From positions 412,407-476,406 of the forward strand of contig NZ_SJSB01000001.1 in assembly GCF_004352835.1 (NCBI RefSeq): 64,000 nucleotides of DNA, written 5' to 3'. The notes beneath the pieces were generated by a model. The model did no database searches, was not told the origin of the DNA, and worked only from the letters and a program-made list of their open reading frames with translations. Source of the DNA: Marinomonas flavescens. GTDB taxonomy: Bacteria > Pseudomonadota > Gammaproteobacteria > Pseudomonadales > Marinomonadaceae. The position numbers and the translations under genes are program-made. Shown here piece after piece: positions 53,507-62,997 of this stretch; within the stretch, counting starts at the first letter, position 1, and the number at the start of each line of letters is the position of its first letter.

Positions 53507-54982
53507 TTAGTTCGGTGTGTCGCTGCGTTTTAGCTGCATGCGACGCAAAAACTCAGACATGATGTGCATGTAGAGTTCGTCACCTAGGTATTTGTCTTCT
53601 ACACCACGGTCGATGCTCGGGTTGTCGTTGACTTCAATGACGTAACCACGGCCGTTGATCTCTTTTACGTCTACACCATATAAGCCGTCGCCAATGGGTT
53701 TGGTGGCGGCGATGGCGGCTTGCAGCACACGGCGCGGCACTTCAAATGTTGGCAATGTGTCGAAGCCACCACTTTCGCTGGCGCTGTCACTGTGTTGGTA
53801 GATCTGCCAGTGGTTTTTCACCATGTAGTAGCGACAAGCAAAGATAGGTTTGTTGTTTAAGATACCTATGCGCCAGTCGAATTCGGTGTACAAATACTCT
53901 TGAACCAACAGCAAGGACGATTTTTTGAACAAGGTGTTTAGGCTTTCAGTCAATGCTGCGCGGTTTTCTGCTTTGATCACGCCTTTGGAAAACGCACCAT
54001 CGGGGATCTTCACGACCATTGGGTAGCTGATTGCCGCTTCTAATGCGTCTTCGACGCTTTTTTCACCCTTGTGTACGATGCGTGTTTTTGGGCAAGGTAC
54101 TTTGTGGGTGTTGAACAAGTCCGCTAAGTACACCTTATTGGTACAGCGCATGATGGATTGTGGGTCGTCCATCACGACCAACCCTAAGCCTTCGGCTTTT
54201 TTCGCGAAGCGGTAGGTGTGGTGGTCTATGTTGGTGGTTTCACGAATAAATAAGCCGTCGTATTCTGGCAGGCGCAAGATGTCTTTTGGGCCGATGGTAT
54301 CCACGTGAATACCAAGCTGTTTACCGGCTTGGATAAACTTCTTAATCGCTTGTTCGTCACTAGGCGGCATGGCTTCTTCTGGGTTAACCAAAATGGCCAT
54401 GTCAAATTTCGCCGCGCGCTGGATGCGACCCTTGCTCCATACCTTGTTACTGAAGGCTTCTAGAGACTCTGCAAATAGCGTTTCTTCCTCGTCATTTAGC
54501 TGGCGTTGAGAGGTGGCTTGCAGTGCGGTCACTTGCCATTCTTTGCGGTATTTTAGCGTTACTTCAAGTACAGGGCTTGGAAAGCTTTCGAATAGCTTGC
54601 GAGCGAATTCCTTCATTTCTGGCAGAATGGTTTTACCAAACACGCAGTGAAACTTTAGCTCCATTGGAGCGTCTGGCGTCGCCAATTTTTTGGCAAGCAA
54701 AGGCAACCAGTGAGAAATTTCTAGCTCATACAGGTCTTTTTTGCTTAGGTCGTTCAGTACACGTACCGATGGCATAACGTGGTGGCCACGGCTTTCTGCC
54801 AACAGGGAGCAATAATATCCGTCAGACAAATATTTGCTGCTTTTACAAAGGTTGATAATGCGCGTGCGTCCTTGGCTTTTGGTGGCCAAGTTTAGGTATT
54901 GAGTAAAGGTGATCACACGATCACTGGGTAAAAACGCGGACCAATCTTTGGCCTGATCAACAACAATGTACGTCTGTGACAT
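53507..54982 (-). CDS. RLAN-RimK-like ATP-grasp peptide ligase
   Basis: 491 residues. The N-terminal RimK-like ATP-grasp N domain (RLAN, about residues 5-160: IINLCKSSKYLSDGYYCSLLAESRGH) precedes a pre-ATP-grasp region (residues 190-300) and an ATP-grasp (residues 290-480) with YPMVVKIPDGAFSKGV, EYLYTEFDWRIGILN and EVNDNPSID. RimK relatives add amino acids, often glutamate, through acyl phosphate. It is divergent from a GNAT-C39 peptidase fusion across 260 bases; the two probably work together on a peptide or protein substrate not yet known. Confidence 0.88.
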   Translation of the reverse strand: MSQTYIVVDQAKDWSAFLPSDRVITFTQYLNLATKSQGRTRIINLCKSSKYLSDGYYCSLLAESRGHHVMPSVRVLNDLSKKDLYELEISHWLPLLAKKLATPDAPMELKFHCVFGKTILPEMKEFARKLFESFPSPVLEVTLKYRKEWQVTALQATSQRQLNDEEETLFAESLEAFSNKVWSKGRIQRAAKFDMAILVNPEEAMPPSDEQAIKKFIQAGKQLGIHVDTIGPKDILRLPEYDGLFIRETTNIDHHTYRFAKKAEGLGLVVMDDPQSIMRCTNKVYLADLFNTHKVPCPKTRIVHKGEKSVEDALEAAISYPMVVKIPDGAFSKGVIKAENRAALTESLNTLFKKSSLLLVQEYLYTEFDWRIGILNNKPIFACRYYMVKNHWQIYQHSDSASESGGFDTLPTFEVPRRVLQAAIAATKPIGDGLYGVDVKEINGRGYVIEVNDNPSIDRGVEDKYLGDELYMHIMSEFLRRMQLKRSDTPN

Positions 54983-55242
54983 TGGCTTTGCTTTTCCTTC
55001 TTTGAAGAGCAGTAAATGCGTGTTTTTAACACGCTGAATTTTTGCGAATAGTGCGCTTGTTTTTATGTTTTAACAATACTCTAAATCGAAAATATAAAAT
55101 GTTTTTTTGGTGACTATTTGTACTATCTTTTAACTAGGATTCGCCCTAGAATGCGCGAAAATTATCGTCGTCTATTGCTGTGCTTTTCAGCGCCTTAATA
55201 GTTCGACTTATCAGACCTTTTGCCCTTTTCTGAGGCGATAAC

Positions 55243-56382
55243 ATGAACAGCCATACCGCTCCACACTCTTCTTTATCATTCGAGGTTCGTTCGGCTCTGT
55301 CGAGCGATGTTACGGCTCTATTAGCATTAGAAGCCGCGGCTTTCAGCGGTGACCGTTTGAGTCGTCGTAGTTTTCGTCGTGCGATTACGAGCACAGGCTC
55401 TGCTTTGCTGGTGGCGGTAGGTGAACAAGGCCTGCTGGGCTACGCTTTGTTGCATTTGCGTCAGGGTACTCGATTGGCGCGTTTGTACTCGTTAGCCGTG
55501 TCGCCTGCCGCGCGCGGTTTAGGGGTGGGTAAAGCCTTGATCGAAGCGGGTGAGAAAAAAGCCATTAAACGGGGTAAGGCGTTGTTGCGTTTAGAAGTGA
55601 GCGATGTGAATCTCGCGGCGATCGCGCTGTATCATAAAATGGGCTATCGGGATTTCGGTCATTACGACGCCTATTATGAGGATCAAACGGACGCCATTCG
55701 GATGCAAAAAACCTTGCGTCATCATGGTGTTGAACAATCGTCACATCCAGTGCCTTGGCTAGCACAAGGAACGCCATTTACTTGCGGTCCAGCGTCGTTG
55801 CAAATGGTGTTGTCTGCGCTGCAGAAAGAGTACCAAGCGACACCAGACGATGAGCTGGAAATTTGGCGCGAAGCGACGACCATATTTATGACTTCAGGGC
55901 ATGGTGGTTGTCATCCGATGGGGTTGGCATTGGCGGCGCAAAAGCGTGGGCTATCGGCGCAGTTATGGCTCAGTGAAGAAGGGCCTTTATTTGTTGATAG
56001 TGTGCGTGATGAACTGAAAAAAGACGTGATTACCCGAGTGCATCAAGGTTTTGCTAAGCAATGCGTGGCGGCGAATATCGCCGTGAATTATCACGTTATG
56101 CCGTTAGAGCAGTTGATCGAAGCGTTTGATTCGGGCGCGTTGGCATTGATTTTGATCAGCACCTTTCGGATGGACGGTAAAAAAGCCCCCCATTGGGTGG
56201 TGATGTCAGGTTATGACGAACATTGTATTTTGGTGCATGACCCAGACTTCGAAGAGAATGACGACACCCAAAGTCCGCTCGATTGCCAGTATTTACCGAT
56301 CGCACGGGATGTATTCGAAAAAATGTCGCGTTTTGGGCGGCGACGCCTACAAGCCACCGTGGTGTTGAGGATGAAGCGTTAA
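55243..56382 (+). CDS. GNAT acetyltransferase fused to C39-like peptidase
   Basis: 379 residues. Residues 1-160 are a GNAT acyltransferase (acetyl-CoA loop SLAVSPAARGLGVGKALIEAG, like RimI). Residues 165-375 are a papain-like C39 peptidase: catalytic Cys in GTPFTCGPASLQMVL, His in APHWVVMSGYDEH, Asp in LVHDPDF. GAGGCGA precedes the ATG. The fusion of acyl transfer and cleavage with a divergent ATP-grasp ligase suggests synthesis and processing of a peptide, or a reversible protein tag. Confidence 0.9.
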   Translation: MNSHTAPHSSLSFEVRSALSSDVTALLALEAAAFSGDRLSRRSFRRAITSTGSALLVAVGEQGLLGYALLHLRQGTRLARLYSLAVSPAARGLGVGKALIEAGEKKAIKRGKALLRLEVSDVNLAAIALYHKMGYRDFGHYDAYYEDQTDAIRMQKTLRHHGVEQSSHPVPWLAQGTPFTCGPASLQMVLSALQKEYQATPDDELEIWREATTIFMTSGHGGCHPMGLALAAQKRGLSAQLWLSEEGPLFVDSVRDELKKDVITRVHQGFAKQCVAANIAVNYHVMPLEQLIEAFDSGALALILISTFRMDGKKAPHWVVMSGYDEHCILVHDPDFEENDDTQSPLDCQYLPIARDVFEKMSRFGRRRLQATVVLRMKR

Positions 56383-56476
56383 GAATGACGTATCTGTTTA
56401 GCTCACATTATTCGTTTTAGTTAGCAGGCATGGTATTGTTTGTTGATATTAAACGAATTAATTGAGGAGTGGTTCG

Positions 56477-57517
56477 ATGAAGATCGCGTTAACCAGTGAC
56501 AATATTGCCGGGGCTTCTGAGTCTGTTTTACACGCTATGATGGAAGCATCCAAAGGCGATGCCATGCCGTATGGTAATGACGAGTCGACGGCACAAGTGA
56601 CGGCCATGTTATCTGAGCTGTTTGAATGTGAACTGGATGTGTTTTTGGTGTCGACAGGTACCGCGGCCAATGTGTTGAGTGTGAGTGCGATGACGCCACC
56701 TTGGGGCAGTGTTTTGTGTCATACCGAGAGCCATTTATTGAACGACGAAAGCAGTGCGCCTGAGTTTTATACCGGTGGCGCTCGCTTTGTGGGTATCGAG
56801 GGTGCTGATGCTAAGATAGACCCTGTCTTGCTGAAGAAAGTCGTTAATCAAAAAGTGGGCGATGTGCATTCTTGCCAACCTTCTGCTGTGAGTATTTCGC
56901 AAGTCACAGAAGTGGGCAGTGTGTATTCTTTGGAAGAAATCCGTGAAATTACGAATGTGGCGAAAGCCGCGGCGATTCCTGTGCATATGGATGGCGCGCG
57001 CTTTAGCAATGCATTAGTGGCATTGGGCTGCTCGCCGGCTGAAATGACCTGGAAAGCGGGCATTGATATCGTCTCTTTCGGCGCGACAAAAAACGGCACT
57101 ATGGCGTCGGAAGCGATCGTTGTTTTCAATAAAAGCTTGTCAAAAGAATTAGGCTTTCGCCGTAAGCGTGGTGGTCATTTACATTCGAAAATGCGCTTAC
57201 TGTCATCGCAGATGATTGCTTATTTAACCGATGATTTATGGCGTAAAAATGCGACCCACGCCAATGCGATGATGGCTCTGTTGCAGGACGGTTTGAAAGC
57301 GGTGCCAGGCGTTGTTATTAATACGCCAGCGCAAGCCAATATGTTGTTTTGTACCTTGCCTGAAGGCATGGCAGAGCATTTGTTGGCAGATGGCTTTGCT
57401 TTTCATGGTGATCGTTGGGAAGAAAGAGTAGTGCGTTTAGTGACTTCTTTTAGAACGCCAAGAGAAGGCATCGAAGCCTTTATTGATAGTGCGAATACAT
57501 TTGCAAAGCGTGCATAA
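56477..57517 (+). CDS. ltaE: Low-specificity L-threonine aldolase
   Basis: 346 residues from the ATG at 56477, seven bases after GAGGAG. A fold-type I PLP enzyme with VSTGTAANVLS, VHMDGARFSNALVALG and PLP-lysine motif SFGATKNGTMASEA; HLHSKMRLLSSQMIAYL also matches the family. It splits L-threonine and allo-threonine into glycine and acetaldehyde. Monocistronic between the GNAT-C39 gene and qmcA. Confidence 0.92.
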   Translation: MKIALTSDNIAGASESVLHAMMEASKGDAMPYGNDESTAQVTAMLSELFECELDVFLVSTGTAANVLSVSAMTPPWGSVLCHTESHLLNDESSAPEFYTGGARFVGIEGADAKIDPVLLKKVVNQKVGDVHSCQPSAVSISQVTEVGSVYSLEEIREITNVAKAAAIPVHMDGARFSNALVALGCSPAEMTWKAGIDIVSFGATKNGTMASEAIVVFNKSLSKELGFRRKRGGHLHSKMRLLSSQMIAYLTDDLWRKNATHANAMMALLQDGLKAVPGVVINTPAQANMLFCTLPEGMAEHLLADGFAFHGDRWEERVVRLVTSFRTPREGIEAFIDSANTFAKRA

Positions 57518-57614
57518 GCTTTTATGGATTAAATCTTTGAGAGGTGGCAGTGTTTCAATAAGGTATTTTCGGCATGCTTTTCCTTGCTTAATACTTGGCT
57601 GGCGATCTGCTTAA

Positions 57615-57656
57615 GATGATTTTATTGATGATTTTATTGATGATTTTATTGATGAC
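57615..57656. repeat. 12-bp tandem repeat (3.5 units)
   Basis: GATGATTTTATT repeated three times (57615-57650) and a partial fourth GATGAC, in the 260-base gap upstream of qmcA. A multiple of three but not inside any gene. Confidence 0.85.
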
Positions 57657-57777
57657 TTTTCGATGTGAAAAGAGCCTACTGTCACGAGCGGTGTTTTTAT
57701 CGCCTTGCTTATATTCTGCGGCATTATTCGCAGCATTAGGTAGCGAGCTATTTTGAATATATAAAAGGTCTAGGGTT

Positions 57778-58716
57778 ATGGAAGATTTACTTCACTATGT
57801 GTTGAACTTTCAGGTGCTGATACTTGTATTAGTGGTTGTCTTGCTTAAAAACGCAATTAAGTTTGTGCCTCAAAATCAGGCGTATGTGATTGAGCGTTTT
57901 GGTAAATATCAATCCACTAAAGAAGCGGGTTTAAATTTCATTATTCCCTTCATTGACCGGATTTCCGCGGATCGCTCGTTAAAAGAGCAGGCAGTGGATG
58001 TTCCTGAGCAAAGCGCAATTACGAAAGACAATATTTCTTTGCATGTGGACGGTATTTTGTATTTCCGTGTGCTTGATGCCTATAAAGCGACTTATGGCGT
58101 AGATAACTACGTATTTGCGGTGACTCAGTTGGCGCAAACGACGATGCGTTCTGAACTAGGTAAAATGGAATTGGATAAAACGTTTGAAGAGCGTGACATT
58201 CTAAATACCAATATTGTTTTAGCGATTAATGATGCTGCTGGCCCTTGGGGGATTCAGGTGTTGCGTTATGAGATCAAAGACATTGTGCCACCGCAATCTG
58301 TAATGGAAGCGATGGAAGCGCAAATGAAAGCAGAACGTGTGAAGCGTGCGCAAATTTTGGAGTCTGAAGGGGATCGTCAAGCGGCGATTAACCGTGCAGA
58401 AGGCCATCGCGCGGCGGTAGTTCTTGCTGCAGAAGCGGATAAACAAGAGCAAGTGTTGCGTGCGGAAGGTGAGGCCAAAGCGATTGTCGCGGTTGCATCT
58501 GCTCAGGCTGAGGCATTGCGTCAAGTGGGTGAAGCGGCAGCGACTGAAGAAGGGCAAAAAGCCATTCAGTTGGATCTAGCAACGAAAGCCATTGAAGCGA
58601 AACGTGCCATTGCGAAAGAGTCTTCGGTTGTCTTGTTACCAGATGGTGCTACAGATGCTTCTGCGGTTGTTGCGCAAGCGATGACGATTATCCAGAAAAT
58701 GACGAAAGGGAGCTAA
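57778..58716 (+). CDS. qmcA: SPFH/band-7 membrane protein QmcA
   Basis: 312 residues: one N-terminal membrane helix (VLILVLVVVLL), an SPFH domain (QAYVIERFGKYQSTKEAGLNF...; DIVPPQSVMEAM) and a long coiled coil (residues 170-285, QAAINRAEGHRAAVVLAAEA, KAIEAKRAIAKE). It forms membrane ring assemblies with the NfeD protein encoded two bases downstream, and is thought to support membrane protein quality control. The pair is one operon. Confidence 0.94.
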   Translation: MEDLLHYVLNFQVLILVLVVVLLKNAIKFVPQNQAYVIERFGKYQSTKEAGLNFIIPFIDRISADRSLKEQAVDVPEQSAITKDNISLHVDGILYFRVLDAYKATYGVDNYVFAVTQLAQTTMRSELGKMELDKTFEERDILNTNIVLAINDAAGPWGIQVLRYEIKDIVPPQSVMEAMEAQMKAERVKRAQILESEGDRQAAINRAEGHRAAVVLAAEADKQEQVLRAEGEAKAIVAVASAQAEALRQVGEAAATEEGQKAIQLDLATKAIEAKRAIAKESSVVLLPDGATDASAVVAQAMTIIQKMTKGS

Positions 58717-58718
58717 AT

Positions 58719-59180
58719 ATGGATTTCTTTACCAATAATCTGGCCGAAAGCTTATTCGTTATTGGTTTGATCCTATTGGTCATTGAAGTGGCTGTATTAG
58801 GCTTCTCTACTTTTGTACTGTTTTTTGTCGGCTTAGCTGCGATGGTGACGGGGGCTTTGCTCTATGTCGGTATTTTGCCGGATAGTGGTTTGGGCTCGAT
58901 GTTTAGTACTGGTATCTTAACGCTTATTTTTGCGGGTGTGTTGTGGGGGCCTTTAAAACGCATGCAGTCGAATGTGAACCCTAAGAAAGCGCAAGGGGAT
59001 TTGGTTGGCCATGAGTTTGTTTTAAAAGAGCCTGTGTCACCAGAGCTTTCTCCTAACTATCATTATTCCGGTGTGAATTGGTCTTTGATCAGCGAAGAGT
59101 TGATTGAAGCTGGAACACGGGTTGAGGTGACAGAAGCAGAAGTTGGCGCTTTTCATATTAAAGCGACTCGTTCGGATTAA
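58719..59180 (+). CDS. NfeD-family protein (YbbK-like)
   Basis: 153 residues. Two or three membrane helices (LFVIGLILLVIEVAVLGFSTFVLFFVGLAAMVTG) and a C-terminal OB-fold (DLVGHEFVLKEPVSPE, GVNWSLISEELIEAGTRVEV). It is the short NfeD partner of QmcA/stomatin proteins. The ATG is two bases after the qmcA stop, so it is co-translated. Confidence 0.93.
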   Translation: MDFFTNNLAESLFVIGLILLVIEVAVLGFSTFVLFFVGLAAMVTGALLYVGILPDSGLGSMFSTGILTLIFAGVLWGPLKRMQSNVNPKKAQGDLVGHEFVLKEPVSPELSPNYHYSGVNWSLISEELIEAGTRVEVTEAEVGAFHIKATRSD

Positions 59181-59206
59181 CCTCTGAGATTAGAAAAATA
59201 ATTTGT

Positions 59207-59237
59207 AAAAAGGGCTTCCGATGGAAGCCCTTTTTTT
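59207..59237. terminator. Terminator between nfeD and the usp gene
   Basis: Stem AAAAAGGGCTTCC / GGAAGCCCTTTTT with short loop and T7, shared by the convergent genes. Confidence 0.88.
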
Positions 59238-59254
59238 GTGTTTTATAATTCGAT

Positions 59255-60109
59255 TTAACGAAGAATTAACAGTGGGATCGTACTTTCAACAATCATTTTA
59301 GAGGTGTTACTTCCTACAAAGAATTGTTTTACTTTTGAGTGAGCATAAGCACCCATAACCATGAGTTCAATGTGATTCTCTTGGCGGTATTGGGTTAAAA
59401 CAGGATAAATATCACCAGCAATTAGGGCGTCTGTTACTTTAAAGCCTTCTTGTTCTAAGAGTGCTTTAGCGTTTTCAAATTTTGCTCGTCTTGCTTTTGT
59501 ATCTTCCCCTGCCATGACTAGGTGGCAGGTTAAGCCTTTTAGTAATGGACTTTTTATAATGCGGGCAATGGCGTTGTCGGATGTTTCGCGGCCATCGTAA
59601 GCGATCATAAAGTTGGTTGGTGCTTTGAATTCGCCAACGGTAATCAATATTGGATTGTGAAGTGCTCTGGCCGCGCGTTCAATATGTGAACCCATGGTGT
59701 TGGCATTCATATCATTGTTATTGCCACAGCGGCCTAGAATAACCGCTCGAGTGCTGTCTTCAAGGTCTGTCAGTGTTTCAATAAGATCACCATGACGCTG
59801 CAGAAGAGAGATGTTTTTCGCACCGGCGGCTTCAGCGTGTTTTTGAGCATCATTTAGTATGGCTTTACCGTGTTCAAGAGAAAGCTTAGCGCGTTTCTCA
59901 TCGAGCTCTGTAAGCTCACCAAGTAGATGTTCTCTGCTGCCAAAACCAATAGAGCCGGATAAGTCATTTTTATTGGTTGTTATCGCGGCCTTTTCAAGTG
60001 AGTGCAAGAGCGTCAGAGGGACCTCCATTTTAATGGATGCCCATACGGAAGCGTCTGTCACGTACTCAGATAAAGAGGAGTCATCGATACACGCAATTAC
60101 GTTTGTCAT
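59255..60109 (-). CDS. Tandem universal stress protein (two UspA domains)
   Basis: About 284 residues from the ATG at 60109 after GGAGAA. Two Usp domains: the first starts NVIACIDDSSLSEYV with VILGRCGNN near 135; the second starts FMIAYDGRETSDNAI and ends LMVMGAYAHSKVKQFFVGSNTSKMIVESTIPLLIL, with the G-x2-G-x9-G(S/T) ATP-binding loop. It sits 20 bases after the SulP gene, so it is likely a cytosolic regulator of that transporter, possibly through nucleotide binding. Confidence 0.9.
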   Translation of the reverse strand: MTNVIACIDDSSLSEYVTDASVWASIKMEVPLTLLHSLEKAAITTNKNDLSGSIGFGSREHLLGELTELDEKRAKLSLEHGKAILNDAQKHAEAAGAKNISLLQRHGDLIETLTDLEDSTRAVILGRCGNNNDMNANTMGSHIERAARALHNPILITVGEFKAPTNFMIAYDGRETSDNAIARIIKSPLLKGLTCHLVMAGEDTKARRAKFENAKALLEQEGFKVTDALIAGDIYPVLTQYRQENHIELMVMGAYAHSKVKQFFVGSNTSKMIVESTIPLLILR

Positions 60110-60128
60110 TATTATTCTCCTGTTTGCC

Positions 60129-61619
60129 TTAATGGCCACTTAATAATTTATCAGCTTCTTCAGGTTTATCATGAACGCCGAATTTATCCACGACAGTGGC
60201 GCTGGCTTCGTTCATTCCTACGACATCAACTTGCGCGCCTTCACGACGAAATTTGATCACTACTGTGTCGAGTGCAGAGACAGCGGTAATGTCCCAGAAG
60301 TGCGCAGCGGATAAATCGATAGTCACTTTGTCGAGGGCTTCTTTAAAATCGAACGCTTTATTGAATTGATCAGAAGAGGCAAAGAATACCTGGCCAACAA
60401 CTTTGTAAGTTCGATGAGCATCGTCTTCGTTTTTGCTGCTGGAAATAGACATAAATCGGCCTACTTTATTAGCAAAGAAAAGTGATGCGAGTAGTACGCC
60501 AACCAAGACGCCAATAGATAAGTTGTCTGTGGCAACCACCACGGCAACCGTGACTACCATGACGATGTTGGTCGAAAGCGGATGTTTCTTTAGGTTGATG
60601 ATAGAGTCCCAAGAGAAAGTTCCGATGGATACCATGATCATTACGGCAACTAAGGCGGCCATAGGGATTTGACCAATCCATTTGCCTAAGAAAACCACCA
60701 TGATCAGCAGGAAGAAGCCGGCAATAAAAGTAGATAGTCGGCCACGGCCACCGGATTTCACGTTGATAACAGTTTGGCCAATCATACCGCAACCGGCCAT
60801 GCCGCCAATGAAGCCAGTGAAAATGTTTGCCACACCTTGGCCTTTACATTCACGGTTTTTATCGCTGGTGGTGTCGGTTAATTCGTCGACAATCGTGGCG
60901 GTCATCATTGACTCAAGCAGACCTACAACCGCTAAGCTTAGGGAGTAAGGTAAGATGATCAGGAATGTGTCTAGGTTTAATGGGATATCAGGAAGCAAGA
61001 AGACAGGTAAGGAATCTGGTAATGCACCCATGTCGCTGACGGTGTGAATGTTAAGGCCGTTCATCATTGAGAAAATGGTCAAAACAACAATGCAGACCAG
61101 TGGAGATGGTAGGTTTTTACCCAGTACTGGTACGTATGGAAAGAGATAAATAATACCCAATCCCGCCGCTGTCATAGCGTAAACAACCCAAGTCACATTG
61201 GTCAGTTCTGGCAGTTGGGCCATGAAAATCAAAATCGCTAAGGCGTTAACAAAGCCAGTAACAACAGACTTTGAGACAAAGCGCATCAAGTTGCCGAGTT
61301 TTAAATACCCTGACACAATTTGAAACAGTCCGGCCAAAATAGTGGCTGCTAGCATGTATTGCAGGCCGTGATCTTTAATCAGATCCATCATTACCAATGC
61401 CATGGCGCCGGTGGCTGCAGAGATCATCGCAGGGCGTCCGCCAAAAATAGAGATGACGACAGCAATACAGAAAGAGGCGTAAAGGCCTACTTTAGGGTCA
61501 ACGCCAGCAATAATAGAAAAAGCAATGGCTTCAGGGATAAGAGCAAGCGCGACAACCGTGCCTGACAGGGTGTCGCCTTTTATGTTTGAGAACCAGTCTC
61601 GTTTTATTGATTCGATCAT
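60129..61619 (-). CDS. SulP-family anion transporter (BicA-like) with STAS domain
   Basis: 496 residues. A SulP/SLC26 membrane domain of about 12 helices ([20 protein letters not shown] near the start; [22 protein letters not shown]) and a C-terminal STAS domain (residues 400-490). Homologues move sulfate or Na+-coupled bicarbonate. Bicarbonate is plausible given BicA-like residues, but no CO2-fixation genes are nearby, so the substrate stays open. It is co-transcribed with the USP gene. Confidence 0.9.
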   Translation of the reverse strand: MIESIKRDWFSNIKGDTLSGTVVALALIPEAIAFSIIAGVDPKVGLYASFCIAVVISIFGGRPAMISAATGAMALVMMDLIKDHGLQYMLAATILAGLFQIVSGYLKLGNLMRFVSKSVVTGFVNALAILIFMAQLPELTNVTWVVYAMTAAGLGIIYLFPYVPVLGKNLPSPLVCIVVLTIFSMMNGLNIHTVSDMGALPDSLPVFLLPDIPLNLDTFLIILPYSLSLAVVGLLESMMTATIVDELTDTTSDKNRECKGQGVANIFTGFIGGMAGCGMIGQTVINVKSGGRGRLSTFIAGFFLLIMVVFLGKWIGQIPMAALVAVMIMVSIGTFSWDSIINLKKHPLSTNIVMVVTVAVVVATDNLSIGVLVGVLLASLFFANKVGRFMSISSSKNEDDAHRTYKVVGQVFFASSDQFNKAFDFKEALDKVTIDLSAAHFWDITAVSALDTVVIKFRREGAQVDVVGMNEASATVVDKFGVHDKPEEADKLLSGH

Positions 61620-62091
61620 TTTTTACCTTTTATATCGCTATTTTTACGTGCCATGCTTTGTTTTTCTAGGCTTTGCTTTTAGGGCTGTCCCTAGTTTCAA
61701 ACGGAGCGTTTTACATTTAATAAAGCATGGTTGGGTATGTATCGTCATAAGGCTATGACGTTTGCATGCTGCCATTGGCGCGCATGCGATAGGAAGGTAC
61801 TTTAAGCGACACAATCAGGGTGTGTTGCGTTGCGCCACGCCGTGTTTTACAGCGAAAGTTAAAAAGTGGCGAAATTATAAAGTTTTAGTCTGGTTATGAC
61901 AACTAAGGAGGCTGCTTTCTTTTGGTCGCTAATGCACATGGTTTGATAAGCTATTAAAAAGAAGAGGGTGGTGTTTTTATGCAAGGGTGTCATTTTTTCA
62001 TTTTTCTTTTATGAGTTTTTATTTATAGTTCTGCGGTTAATTATTTATTCGTAGTGTTTTTCTATCATTTTTTAGTAGTAAGTGGCCGATT
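61620..62091. other. Intergenic region upstream of sulP and uppP
   Basis: 472 bases with no supported gene. There is a small perfect hairpin CGTCATA-AGGC-TATGACG (61743-61760), and GCATGCTGCCATTGGCGCGCATGC nearby is partly symmetric. The promoters of the divergent sulP and uppP genes must be here. Nothing else is recognised. Confidence 0.45.
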
Positions 62092-62859
62092 ATGGATGTT
62101 GTACAGAGTCTGATTTTAGGGATTATTGAAGGTGTTACTGAGTTTCTTCCTATTTCTTCAACAGGTCATTTAATTGTTGCTAGTCAGTGGCTAGGGTTAG
62201 AGCAAACAGATGGGAATAAGGCGTATGAAGTGATTATTCAGTTGGCGGCTATCTTAGCTGTTGTTGCTAACTATAAAGAAAGGTTCACTTTTAAGCATAC
62301 TCGTCTGTGGTTAAAAATAGCGTTGTCATTTATTCCTGTTGGCATCGTAGGGCTTCTGTTTCATCATCAGATTAAGGCGATTTTTTCTGTTCCCGTTGTT
62401 GCTGTTATGTTTATTGTTGGTGGAGTGGTGTTTCTAATTACAGAAAGAGTAATTAAAGACAAAGTGCCATTGGTAGAAAACTTAGATGATGTTACCTATA
62501 AACAAGCCTTTTTAATCGGTGTGGCGCAAGTTTTTGCTTTGATTCCAGGAACCAGTCGAGCGGGGTCGACTATTGTTGGGGCGTTGTTTGTCGGATTGAG
62601 CCGTAAAGCGAGTGCGGAGTTTTCGTTTCTATTGGCTTTGCCTGTCATGGTTGCTGCATCGGGTCTTGATTTGATTAATCACTATAAGTCGTTTAGTGGT
62701 GAGAATCTGGTGGTCTTATTGGTTGGTTTTGTGGTCGCCTTTGTTAGCGCTTACATTGTGATGAAGCTGTTTATGGCTTTCCTTCAGAAATTTACCTTTG
62801 TGGCATTTGGTTGGTATCGAATAATTTTTGGTGTTTTGCTTTTATTCTTTTTTATCTGA
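62092..62859 (+). CDS. uppP: Undecaprenyl-diphosphatase UppP
   Basis: 255 residues with eight membrane helices and both active-site motifs: the Glu-rich [21 protein letters not shown] and [20 protein letters not shown]. It recycles undecaprenyl pyrophosphate to the monophosphate for cell wall synthesis, and gives bacitracin resistance when overproduced. Monocistronic, with a strong terminator after it. Confidence 0.95.
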   Translation: MDVVQSLILGIIEGVTEFLPISSTGHLIVASQWLGLEQTDGNKAYEVIIQLAAILAVVANYKERFTFKHTRLWLKIALSFIPVGIVGLLFHHQIKAIFSVPVVAVMFIVGGVVFLITERVIKDKVPLVENLDDVTYKQAFLIGVAQVFALIPGTSRAGSTIVGALFVGLSRKASAEFSFLLALPVMVAASGLDLINHYKSFSGENLVVLLVGFVVAFVSAYIVMKLFMAFLQKFTFVAFGWYRIIFGVLLLFFFI

Positions 62860-62898
62860 TGTAACGAACTGTTGTTGTTTGTCACTAATTTGTTTCAA

Positions 62899-62937
62899 AA
62901 GGCCGCTACTGTACCGAAGTACAGTAGCGGCCTTCTT
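62899..62937 (+). terminator. Terminator after uppP
   Basis: A perfect 16-bp stem AAGGCCGCTACTGTAC / GTACAGTAGCGGCCTT with loop CGAA, followed by CTTGTTTCTT. Strong stem, moderate T run. Confidence 0.75.
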
Positions 62938-62997
62938 GTTTCTTGCTTAGTATGTTGGTAATAGAAATTTTATACGTCTTATTTAGGGAATCTTACA

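Noticed and set aside
55146..55394. 82-codon minus-strand frame overlapping the GNAT-C39 start
   Set aside because: Basic low-quality sequence antisense to a strong gene; the shared region is explained by the plus strand.
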